This document shows positions 46,304-54,489 of a DNA stretch of 64,000 bases, piece by piece (position 1 is the first letter of the stretch; each line of letters starts with the position of its first letter). The stretch lies in NCBI RefSeq assembly GCF_019457595.1, contig NZ_CP080419.1, positions 3,844,001 through 3,908,000 of the forward strand, given 5' to 3'. The position numbers and the translations under genes were made by a program. This DNA is from Shewanella psychrotolerans. GTDB taxonomy: Bacteria > Pseudomonadota > Gammaproteobacteria > Enterobacterales > Shewanellaceae. Under the pieces are notes generated by a model, which saw nothing but the letters and a program-made list of their open reading frames with translations, was not told the DNA's origin and searched no databases.

Positions 46304-48298
46304 CTATCTTTCAAACACATGGTATTTTTCAACACCAAATGTCTTACCTGTGTCATGACAGGTTGCACACGATTCTCCAGTTTTGGTCTTGTACCAAAGT
46401 GGATCAGCAACTGCGTCAATTTCACCACCGTGTTGCTTCATATGATTTAACGCCTGCTCATTGCTGTGACAAGCAAAACAGTTGGCAGTTATCGGGCTAG
46501 CCATTAAGCCACGCTTACCCTCATGGAATGCACGAGCCAAGATATATTGGTTTGGCACTGCGTATAGATCGATACCGTCGGCATGACACGCCACGCAGTT
46601 ATCGGCATTCAGCTTGGTCGCTGAATTGCTATCGCCATTGTCATCCACACTGCCCACACCCCAGTGCATGCTGTGTACCATTGGGCCAAAGCCTGGTGCT
46701 GATTGCCCTGCAGAGCGATTTTGTCCATTGTTATGACAAGCCACACAATCTAAGCCTCCGGCTTGATAGCTACCATTTTTATGGTAATTGTTTTCACTAT
46801 TGTGGCAGGTCGTACAGCTATCACTAGTCACGGCATGACGACGTGTATAACCACTTTCCACAGCGAAACTAGGTGCGGTCGTCGCCACGTCAATCTCAAA
46901 GTAGTCCGTAGACACGACTTCTGAGTATCCGGTCAACGATACCCCTGTGTATCCAGCTGCATCACTATCTTGCTCACCTAAACCAAAGGTGACTCGGGTG
47001 CTGGCAATGAAGTTACCTGACTTAAAATCTGTGCCATCACTACCTTCAAACTCCAGTAACTCAGGGAAACAGATAGAACGTGTACCATCTTCACGCTCAA
47101 CATACTGCTCAGACCCACGACCAATAGCACGACCTGTGATGGTATTGTTTTCACTGTCATAACCGTGGATATAAGCACCTGCATAGGTCAAAGTATGATC
47201 AGCATACAACTCACCGATATTAAGCTGAGTTTCTGTTTCATCAACGACTTCATAAAGCGATAAGTCTGTACAGACAGCACCGACAGAGGTATCAGGCCAA
47301 GTAACATCGGCATCCCAATATAAATTGGACGTTTCAGTTCTGTGGTTATTACGAGTCACTTGACGCTCTACTATGCTGCTCTTTATGGCATGCATCTCTC
47401 TAACATCAAAGTCAGCATCTGCCGCAAAATTAGCTAGGTCAACAGTCCCGGCGCTATGGCAATCTGTACAACCATTACCGGTGACACTGGTATTAATCAC
47501 AGGTTCGGCGTGGCAGGTATAACAGTTGGTTGCTTCAAAATCACGCTCAAACTTCTGGTGATTGATGTGGCCAATTTTTTGTAGAGTATTAGTGGCGTAG
47601 CCGCCATTCTCATCGGCTCTTGAGACATTGTTATGACACACTAAACATCCAGCAACTAAGTCGGTTTCACCATCAACATTGATTGCGGTGTAACTGGCAT
47701 GACGGCGTGTACCTTCAGCGTAATTCACATGGCACGACTGACAGGTTTGTGTCGTTGTCGTGTGAATATTTTCTGGCTTACTGACAACAAGCGGCAGACT
47801 TCTGGCGATACCGCTATCCTTAGCGCCACCAACACGTAACCACACTATGCCCTCATCGCCTGCAGATAGATTTTCCATTGGCATGACAAAGCTGTAATTT
47901 CCTGCATCATTTAGGGTTAAAGAGGCGCCTTCAGGGTTACTGTCCAGCGTCGCGTCGAAGGTTCCATATCCGCCGTTTGTGCCAGCTCCAGCACGACTTA
48001 ACACTATCCCTTTCTCTGTCTTCGCTGCAAACTTAGTCTCAGCCTTTTTCAATCCATCAATGGCAATACCATTTTCATTGAGAGCTTGAAACTCAAATGA
48101 AATCACACCATCAGCAATAACATGATCAATCACCTCAATTGAGGTGACTTCAGAGACGCCAACTGTTGGTGGAGGTGAAGGTAAACCCGGAGCACCATCT
48201 TCTCCATCTTGACCGTCCTTACCGTCACTACCACAAGCACTGAGCCCCAAGGCAGCGGCAACAACCAAAGCTAAATAGCGTTTATTTACTATATTCAT
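46304..48298 (-). CDS. OmcA/MtrC-family outer-membrane multiheme cytochrome with nine heme motifs
   Basis: A 664 aa lipoprotein. ATG at 48298 is chosen because AAGGA is 6 bases upstream. The lipobox LSAC is followed by GSDGKDGQDGEDGAPG, as in OmcA/MtrC. A beta-barrel domain I, heme domain II, barrel III and heme domain IV follow. CXXCH motifs in order: CQSCH, CLVCH, CYTCH, CTDCH in domain II; CTTCH, CVACH, CVACH, CFACH, CATCH in domain IV. MtrC has five in each, so the fifth heme of domain II is missing. The family passes electrons to minerals or other extracellular acceptors. No mtrA/mtrB genes lie nearby. Confidence 0.9.
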   Translation of the reverse strand: MNIVNKRYLALVVAAALGLSACGSDGKDGQDGEDGAPGLPSPPPTVGVSEVTSIEVIDHVIADGVISFEFQALNENGIAIDGLKKAETKFAAKTEKGIVLSRAGAGTNGGYGTFDATLDSNPEGASLTLNDAGNYSFVMPMENLSAGDEGIVWLRVGGAKDSGIARSLPLVVSKPENIHTTTTQTCQSCHVNYAEGTRRHASYTAINVDGETDLVAGCLVCHNNVSRADENGGYATNTLQKIGHINHQKFERDFEATNCYTCHAEPVINTSVTGNGCTDCHSAGTVDLANFAADADFDVREMHAIKSSIVERQVTRNNHRTETSNLYWDADVTWPDTSVGAVCTDLSLYEVVDETETQLNIGELYADHTLTYAGAYIHGYDSENNTITGRAIGRGSEQYVEREDGTRSICFPELLEFEGSDGTDFKSGNFIASTRVTFGLGEQDSDAAGYTGVSLTGYSEVVSTDYFEIDVATTAPSFAVESGYTRRHAVTSDSCTTCHNSENNYHKNGSYQAGGLDCVACHNNGQNRSAGQSAPGFGPMVHSMHWGVGSVDDNGDSNSATKLNADNCVACHADGIDLYAVPNQYILARAFHEGKRGLMASPITANCFACHSNEQALNHMKQHGGEIDAVADPLWYKTKTGESCATCHDTGKTFGVEKYHVFER

Positions 48299-48510
48299 CG
48301 TCATTCCTTATCATTATTTTTTTATGGACCTTATCTCCCCCCTTAATAACAGTAAGAACAAACGCGACGATTTATTGTGAAGCTAAGCACGATTAAGATT
48401 TTGAAATTGTTACTTTTTGAATCATCCTTTTGACGATAGTGAAAAAAAACCGAGTAATTAGATCTGAACTAACAGCGTCAAGAAAACATCGGCATCACCA
48501 ACAATAAGTC

Positions 48511-48826
48511 ATACCAATCAGTATAAGAAAGTGATCGACACAGCGTGTTTTTTGGCAACTCATTCAAGGCGAATGGATGACGGAATGCTTGTTCCCTTGT
48601 GAGGCCATTCAACGCAGAAGTAGGAAGCGAAAAACACGCCTAACAAGCGAATTTTAGCACTTATAGCCCTGTGTGAACGAGTTTAAGCCTAGAACAAGCA
48701 TGCGCTTCACTCGTTGAAAACAACAAGGTCTTGTATGTTCCCGACATGCTTAAGACACTCACTCATACGCGCTAATCTTTAGTACTAAATGGTCGTAGGG
48801 CGACACATCTTTATACTCATTGGTAT
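48511..48826. mobile_element. MITE-like element with 15 bp terminal inverted repeats
   Basis: Left end ATACCAATCAGTATA (48511-48525) is the inverse of the right end TATACTCATTGGTAT (48812-48826) with one mismatch. The 316 bases between have no gene. The first ~145 bases recur at 54249-54396. No clear target duplication was seen. The rest of the 48305-49041 gap holds the cytochrome upstream region and nothing else I recognise. Confidence 0.65.
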
Positions 48827-49006
48827 CATACTATGGGTCTGTCTCAAGGTCTGTTTATGCACGCAAAAAGTATGTCGAACCTATGATATCAACTCGGAAT
48901 TTATTTCAAATTAACTTAAAACTAAACCAAAAGTTACTTGTTTAACACTTGATGTTATAACCCTATATAAAACAGGCATTTAAAATAACTTTTACTGGGA
49001 ATAAAG

Positions 49007-49027
49007 AAGAGCGCTGAACGCGCTCTT
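49007..49027 (-). terminator. Terminator of the Cu/Zn permease gene
   Basis: AAGAGCGC, loop, GCGCTCTT, followed on the minus strand by CTTTATT. Confidence 0.7.
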
Positions 49028-49041
49028 GATATGTAATGAAT

Positions 49042-50427
49042 TTAAGAACAACAATCTCGACGCCACCAGTTCTTGGGTAGCTTGGCAAGCAATACCTTCA
49101 GCATCAAGATGGCTAGGATGATCCCCGAGCCATTAACTATCACAGAAGGCAAGAGGTTGTGCTCTTCTCCAATTTGAGGCATCACTACAAAACCGAAGGT
49201 CTCCACCAAATAGTTAACGATAACACCAGAGATAAGAGCAACACCCAAAACGCCGCCGAGATAACCATAGAGGGCGCGCTTACCCAGTTCCTTGGTCACT
49301 ACACCTAAGGTGGCGATATTTGTCGCAGGGCCCGCCAACATAAACACCAGTACGGCGCCTGGCGATACACCGGCCAGCAGCAGCCCGGCAGCAATTGGAG
49401 TAGAGGCGGTAGCGCAGATATACATGGGCACAGAAATCAGCACCATCACCAGCATGGCTAAGATGCCGTCACCCCATTTAGCCATGAAATCCCCCGGCAC
49501 ATAAGTCTGCACTAACGCAGCGAAGAAGAGGCCAATCAACAACCAAACGGTAGTATCACGCACTAGATCGGTAGCGGCATAATGCAAACCTTTACCCATG
49601 CGTGCCAGCACTGAAGTGCCCTTGAGCTCAGTGGCCACATCTTTGGTCGATTCACAACAGCTCTCACTTTGGCTATTACTCTGATTAGCCGTATCAGTAG
49701 TAGAACAACATGAGCTTACCGGCTCGGGCGTTGCCTTGCTCCCACAGCATGACCCACTCGCGGACTGAGTGGCTGCCGCTGGCTTAATCAAAGCTTCTGG
49801 CTTAGCCATAGCACCTGAGCTCGCTGGGCGCATCATCATGGGCGAGGCATCCGCTTTCATTCGCACTGGCGCATTTGACTTGTCGCCACAGCAGCTCGAT
49901 GACACTTGCTTGTGCAGCGGCTTTTCGACAGGCTTATTACTGCTGCAACAGCTAGTGCTCGCCTCAGAGCCTTTATCTGTCGCACTTTGGTTTGAACTAG
50001 CAGGCTGAGCTATATCGCTCACTTTCACCTCGTCATCATCACGGCCCACCAGCAAACCGGCAACGATAGCGCTGCTCACAGCCGCTATCGGTCTGACAAT
50101 TGCCATGAAGGGGCCAAGCAGCACATAGGAAACACTGACCGAATCGATACCCGTTTCAGGCGTTGAGACCAAAAATGAGGTGGTGGCTGCTTTTGATGCG
50201 CCAGAACGACGTAGCCCCACTGCGGCAGGGATCACTCCACAGGAACACAGTGGCAATGGTGCCCCGAGAATCGCGGCTTTTACCGTCGTCTTGAAACCGT
50301 GGCCACCGAGCTGTTTTTGCATCCACACCATGGGGACAAACATCTTAAGCATACCGGCCAACACAAGACCCAATAACAACCATGGCGCCGAGTCTAAAAA
50401 CAGATCAATAAAATTACTTAGTAGCAT
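49042..50427 (-). CDS. SO_0444-family Cu/Zn efflux permease
   Basis: A 461 aa inner-membrane permease (ArsP_1/DUF318 type). N-terminal helices include APLPLCSCGVIPAAVGLRRS, a conserved family motif repeated in spirit by VLISVPMYICATASTPIAAG in the second half. Between the halves is a long hydrophilic loop (about residues 140-265) with repeated Cys pairs (TSCCSS, SSCCGD, GSCCGS, SSCCST, ESCCES) and a Met-rich patch, and the protein ends RRDCCS. These look like metal-binding sites. It follows zntR by 2 bases, so zinc/copper induction is expected. Confidence 0.9.
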   Translation of the reverse strand: MLLSNFIDLFLDSAPWLLLGLVLAGMLKMFVPMVWMQKQLGGHGFKTTVKAAILGAPLPLCSCGVIPAAVGLRRSGASKAATTSFLVSTPETGIDSVSVSYVLLGPFMAIVRPIAAVSSAIVAGLLVGRDDDEVKVSDIAQPASSNQSATDKGSEASTSCCSSNKPVEKPLHKQVSSSCCGDKSNAPVRMKADASPMMMRPASSGAMAKPEALIKPAAATQSASGSCCGSKATPEPVSSCCSTTDTANQSNSQSESCCESTKDVATELKGTSVLARMGKGLHYAATDLVRDTTVWLLIGLFFAALVQTYVPGDFMAKWGDGILAMLVMVLISVPMYICATASTPIAAGLLLAGVSPGAVLVFMLAGPATNIATLGVVTKELGKRALYGYLGGVLGVALISGVIVNYLVETFGFVVMPQIGEEHNLLPSVIVNGSGIILAILMLKVLLAKLPKNWWRRDCCS

Positions 50428-50429
50428 AA

Positions 50430-50909
50430 TTAACCCTTTACCTTACAACTTGCTTTGTACTCTGTTTGTGCATGCTGATGCGTATGATTCTCACACTTCA
50501 CCTCGGCAGCATTTGATTCTAGCGCCTCAAGAATAGAGCAATGCTCAGCACTTTCTGGCCCACCACAGCAGGCATCTGACAGACGCTGCAATGACTCTCT
50601 AAAATAGTTAAGCTCGGCAATTTTTGCCTCAACATGTTCCAGCTTAATATCGACCATGCCTTTGACATCAGCACAGGCCCAATTGGACTTATCCAGCTCA
50701 ATAGACAATAACTCGGTGATTTCAGCAAGGGTAAACCCCACGGCTTTAGCACGCAGGATAAAACGCAGCCGCTCAGCATCATCCTCTGTATACATACGAT
50801 AGCCAGACTCGGTTCGCATCGACGGCGATAGCAAACCATGTTTTTCGTAAAACCTTAAGGTGTCAGCTTTGACATCACACGCTTTTGATAGCTCACCAAT
50901 GCGGTACAT
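50430..50909 (-). CDS. zntR: MerR-family Zn-responsive regulator (ZntR-like)
   Basis: A 159 aa activator. MerR helix-turn-helix start MYRIGELSKACDVKADTLRF, dimer helix, and metal ligands: Cys in SNWACADVKG, and the C-terminal loop CCGGPESAEHCSIL as in ZntR. An extra His/Cys tail (CENHTHQHAQTEY, then CKVKG) goes beyond the usual ZntR end. It lies directly upstream of the permease, and its own promoter has the MerR-type 20-base spacer, so it likely controls itself and the permease. Confidence 0.9.
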   Translation of the reverse strand: MYRIGELSKACDVKADTLRFYEKHGLLSPSMRTESGYRMYTEDDAERLRFILRAKAVGFTLAEITELLSIELDKSNWACADVKGMVDIKLEHVEAKIAELNYFRESLQRLSDACCGGPESAEHCSILEALESNAAEVKCENHTHQHAQTEYKASCKVKG

Positions 50910-50949
50910 AAATCATCCAATTGAGTTCAAATGGCTGTTGATTAAGTTA

Positions 50950-50981
50950 AGTATAAACCTTGGAGTTAAATCTAAGGTCAA
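50950..50981 (-). promoter_or_regulatory. MerR-type promoter/operator of the zntR-permease operon
   Basis: On the minus strand: TTGACC (-35, 50976-50981), a 20-base spacer, TATACT (-10, 50950-50955). The spacer contains the dyad ACCTTAGA..TCCAAGGT (50957-50978). The overlong spacer with a central dyad is the classic MerR-activated arrangement. The leader to the ATG at 50909 is about 35 bases. Confidence 0.85.
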
Positions 50982-51210
50982 GGGTTATTATTAGGATTTA
51001 TCCAGGAGATGCTTGTTCGCGTGGGCGTATTGTGAAATCGCGCAGAAAAAAACAACATGGCATCTCATTTTGCGATAAAATACGCGCGCCGTGATGGACA
51101 GTAACAAAAAAATTGAGGGGCTTTTGGAAAGCATAGCCAGCCGATGAAAGGCATGAATGGTTCTGTTTTCCGAAAGATCCTTAAAATAACTACTGGACCC
51201 TGTACCCAAA

Positions 51211-52800
51211 ATGAATAATGCCAGACCTATTCGTCGCGCGCTGTTAAGCGTTTCTGATAAAACCGGAATCCTTGAGTTTGCACAAGCCCTGCATGCCCAA
51301 GGTGTTGAACTGCTCTCTACTGGTGGCACCGCAGCCCTATTAGCAGACAACGGTGTGCCTGTCATTGAAGTCTCTGACTACACAGGTCACCCCGAGATCA
51401 TGGATGGGCGCGTTAAAACCTTGCATCCTAAAGTGCACGGCGGCATTTTAGCGCGTCGCGGTATCGATGAGATCGTCATGGAACAGAACGCCATTAAACC
51501 TATCGATCTCGTTGCCGTCAATCTTTACCCATTTGCAGAAACCGTCGCCAAAACAGGTTGCACCTTAGCCGATGCCGTTGAGAACATCGATATCGGTGGT
51601 CCAACTATGGTGCGCTCGACCGCTAAAAATCATAAAGACACGACCATTATCGTTAACGCCAAAGACTATGATCGAGTGATCAAAGAGATGCAGGCCAATG
51701 AAGGTAGCACGACGCTTGAAACCCGTTTTGACCTAGCCATTGCCGCGTTTGAGCATACTGCAGCTTATGACGGCATGATCGCCAACTACTTCGGTACTAT
51801 GGTGCCGGCACACAGCAAAGATGAGTGTCATAACGATTCTAAGTTCCCGCGCACTTACAACACCCAGTTAATTAAGAAGCAAGACCTTCGCTACGGTGAG
51901 AACAGCCATCAGAGCGCCGCATTCTATGTGGATCTGAACATTGACGAAGCTTCTGTTGCTAGTGCAGTACAACTGCAAGGCAAAGCACTTTCTTATAACA
52001 ACATTGCCGACACCGACGCGGCACTTGAGTGCGTTAAAGAATTTGATGAGCCAGCCTGCGTGATCGTGAAACACGCTAACCCATGCGGTGTAGCGATTGG
52101 CAACGACCTATTAGAAGCCTACAACCGCGCCTATCAAACCGACCCAACCTCTGCTTTTGGTGGCATCATCGCCTTTAATGGCGAATTAGATGCTGAAACC
52201 GCTAGCGCGATTGTTGAACGTCAGTTTGTTGAAGTGATCATAGCGCCAAGTGTGAGCCAAGCCGCTCGTGACGTTGTCGCCACTAAAGCCAATGTGCGCC
52301 TGCTAGAGTGCGGCCAGTGGAACAGTAAGACCACCAGCCTAGACTATAAGCGTGTCAATGGCGGCCTACTGCTGCAAGACCGCGACCAAGGTATGGTTAG
52401 TCAAGCCGATGTGACTGTCGTATCAAAACGTCAGCCAACTGAGGCTGAAATGAAAGATCTCATGTTCTGCTGGAAAGTGGCTAAATTTGTTAAATCAAAC
52501 GCTATTGTCTACGCCAAGAACAGCATGACCATTGGTGTCGGCGCCGGCCAAATGAGCCGCGTATATAGCGCTAAAGTAGCTGGCATTAAAGCCGCAGACG
52601 AAAACCTCGAAGTGGTTGGTTCTGTTATGGCATCTGATGCTTTCTTCCCATTCCGTGATGGTATTGATGCCGCAGCTGCTGCTGGTATCAGCTGTATCAT
52701 CCAGCCAGGCGGATCGATTCGTGACGAAGAGATCATTGCCGCTGCTGATGAGCACGGTATGGCAATGGTATTTACTGGCATGCGTCACTTCCGTCATTAA
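51211..52800 (+). CDS. purH: Bifunctional AICAR transformylase / IMP cyclohydrolase
   Basis: A 529 aa enzyme for the last two steps of IMP synthesis. The MGS-like IMP cyclohydrolase domain starts [18 protein letters not shown] and contains STGGTAALL and [17 protein letters not shown]. The AICAR transformylase part has [30 protein letters not shown] and [12 protein letters not shown]. Length equals E. coli PurH. About 300 bases upstream of it, toward zntR, no gene is seen. Confidence 0.98.
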   Translation: MNNARPIRRALLSVSDKTGILEFAQALHAQGVELLSTGGTAALLADNGVPVIEVSDYTGHPEIMDGRVKTLHPKVHGGILARRGIDEIVMEQNAIKPIDLVAVNLYPFAETVAKTGCTLADAVENIDIGGPTMVRSTAKNHKDTTIIVNAKDYDRVIKEMQANEGSTTLETRFDLAIAAFEHTAAYDGMIANYFGTMVPAHSKDECHNDSKFPRTYNTQLIKKQDLRYGENSHQSAAFYVDLNIDEASVASAVQLQGKALSYNNIADTDAALECVKEFDEPACVIVKHANPCGVAIGNDLLEAYNRAYQTDPTSAFGGIIAFNGELDAETASAIVERQFVEVIIAPSVSQAARDVVATKANVRLLECGQWNSKTTSLDYKRVNGGLLLQDRDQGMVSQADVTVVSKRQPTEAEMKDLMFCWKVAKFVKSNAIVYAKNSMTIGVGAGQMSRVYSAKVAGIKAADENLEVVGSVMASDAFFPFRDGIDAAAAAGISCIIQPGGSIRDEEIIAAADEHGMAMVFTGMRHFRH

Positions 52801-52813
52801 TCACCATTAGATT

Positions 52814-52845
52814 AGAGCAGCCTACTTTGGCTGCTTTTTTCGTTT
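52814..52845 (+). terminator. Terminator-like hairpin between purH and purD
   Basis: AGCAGCC, loop TACTTT, GGCTGCTTTTTT. It would end or reduce transcription from purH before purD. Confidence 0.85.
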
Positions 52846-52885
52846 AAAGAACAAAATCATTTTATAATTAGAGGGATGGATCAAA

Positions 52886-54178
52886 ATGCAAGTATTGGTT
52901 ATTGGTGGCGGCGGTCGTGAACATGCTTTAGCATGGAAAGCAGCCCAATCAGCACAAGTTGAAAAAGTCTTTGTTGCACCTGGTAACGCAGGTACCTCTC
53001 TAGAGCCAAAATTAGAAAACGTTGCCATTAACGTTGAACAGATCAACGCATTAGTTGAATTTGCTCAAGCAAACAAAATTGAACTCACCATCGTTGGTCC
53101 GGAAGTGCCATTGTCTCTAGGCGTGGTCGATGCATTCAATGAAGCTGGTCTACCTATCTTTGGCCCAACACAAGGTGCTGCGCAGCTAGAGTCCTCTAAA
53201 GCGTTCACCAAAGATTTCTTAGCACGCCATAATATTCCGACGGCTGCCTACGCGAACTTTACCGAAATTGAGCCAGCCAAAGCTTACGTTGTTGAAGTCA
53301 CGGCAAAAACAGGCTACCCAATCGTCATCAAAGCTGACGGCTTAGCGGCAGGTAAAGGGGTGATTATCGCCCAAGACCAAAGCGAAGCAGATGCGGCAAT
53401 TGAAGATATGCTCGCAGGCAATATGTTTGGTGAAGCAGGCTCACGAGTCGTGATCGAAGAGTTTTTAAAAGGTGAAGAAGCCAGCTTTATCGTGATGGTT
53501 GATGGGCAGAACATTCTTGCCATGGCCAGCAGCCAAGATCATAAAGCGCGCGACAATGGTGACAATGGCCCTAACACGGGCGGTATGGGCGCCTATTCAC
53601 CTGCACCAGTTGTCACCCAAGCCGTTCACGAGTGGACTATCGCTAATGTGATTCGCCCAACCGTTGATGGCATGGCGGCTGAAGGCAATGTTTACACAGG
53701 TTTCCTTTATGCTGGCCTAATGATCTCACCCGATGGCAGCGCTAAGGTACTTGAATACAACTGCCGCTTTGGCGACCCAGAGACTCAACCTATCATGATG
53801 CGTCTGAAATCTGATTTAGTTGAACTTTGCCTAGCGGCGACTCGCGGCGAGCTAGACCAAGTGACAGCCGAATTTGATTCACGTGCTGCCGTTGGTGTGG
53901 TATTGGCCGCAGGCGGATACCCAGATGCTTACCGTAAGCACGATGTGATTGACGGGCTAAGCCTAGGTAACAACGACGCCAAAGTATTCCATGCGGGCAC
54001 ATCGATGAAAGAGGGCCATGTGGTTACTAATGGTGGACGCGTGTTATGTGCAACTGCTTTAGGTAATACAGTGACAGAGGCGCAAAAAGCCGCCTATGCC
54101 TTAGTTGATGAGATTCACTGGGACGATGTCTACTTCCGCACCGATATCGCTTACCGCGCTATCGCTCGCGAAAGTTAA
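52886..54178 (+). CDS. purD: Phosphoribosylamine-glycine ligase (GAR synthetase)
   Basis: A 430 aa ATP-grasp enzyme making GAR in purine synthesis. MQVLVIGGGGREHALAWKAA opens it, with IVGPEVPLSLGVVD, VIKADGLAAGKGVIIA, HKARDNGDNGPNTGGMGAYS and LEYNCRFGDPETQ. Full length. It follows purH after a terminator-like hairpin; its own strong terminator lies downstream. Confidence 0.98.
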   Translation: MQVLVIGGGGREHALAWKAAQSAQVEKVFVAPGNAGTSLEPKLENVAINVEQINALVEFAQANKIELTIVGPEVPLSLGVVDAFNEAGLPIFGPTQGAAQLESSKAFTKDFLARHNIPTAAYANFTEIEPAKAYVVEVTAKTGYPIVIKADGLAAGKGVIIAQDQSEADAAIEDMLAGNMFGEAGSRVVIEEFLKGEEASFIVMVDGQNILAMASSQDHKARDNGDNGPNTGGMGAYSPAPVVTQAVHEWTIANVIRPTVDGMAAEGNVYTGFLYAGLMISPDGSAKVLEYNCRFGDPETQPIMMRLKSDLVELCLAATRGELDQVTAEFDSRAAVGVVLAAGGYPDAYRKHDVIDGLSLGNNDAKVFHAGTSMKEGHVVTNGGRVLCATALGNTVTEAQKAAYALVDEIHWDDVYFRTDIAYRAIARES

Positions 54179-54196
54179 AGCAACACCCTGTAATAA

Positions 54197-54224
54197 GAAC
54201 CGGCCACTGGCCGGTTTTTTTATG
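54197..54224 (+). terminator. Terminator of purD
   Basis: GAACCGGCC, loop ACT, GGCCGGTTTTTTT. Confidence 0.93.
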
Positions 54225-54248
54225 TTCTGTTTTATTTCGGCCCTAGCT

Positions 54249-54396
54249 ATACCAATTTAGTATAAGAAAGTGATCGACTCAGCGTGCTTTTTGGCAACTT
54301 AGTAAAAGTGAATGGATGATTGAATGGTTATTCCCTTATGAGGCCATTCAACGCAGAAGTAGGAAGGTAAAAACACGCCTAACAGGTGTATTGATA
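54249..54396. repeat. Truncated second copy of the 316 bp MITE-like element
   Basis: Starts with ATACCAATTTAGTATAAGAA and shares with 48511-48660 the blocks GTGATCGAC.CAGCGTG, TTTTTGGCAACT, GAATGGATGA, GAGGCCATTCAACGCAGAAG and AAAACACGCCTAACA. Similarity stops near 54396 and the right inverted repeat is absent. Nothing else is seen in 54225-54489. Confidence 0.8.
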
Positions 54397-54489
54397 ACGA
54401 CCTTATCGAGGAATGCTCCCATAGCCTACCAACATTCTAATTAATTCATAATCACTTAAATTCACAGAGAGCAGTAGCAAGCACAAGTT

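Noticed and set aside
51048..51100. A PurR operator upstream of purH
   Set aside because: TTTTGCGATAAAATACGCGCG has fragments of the pattern, but too few matches to ACGCAAACGTTTGCGT.
50991..51365. A minus-strand frame of 124 codons overlapping the start of purH
   Set aside because: It lies antisense to a certain gene, has no family resemblance and low-complexity composition; a shadow of purH.
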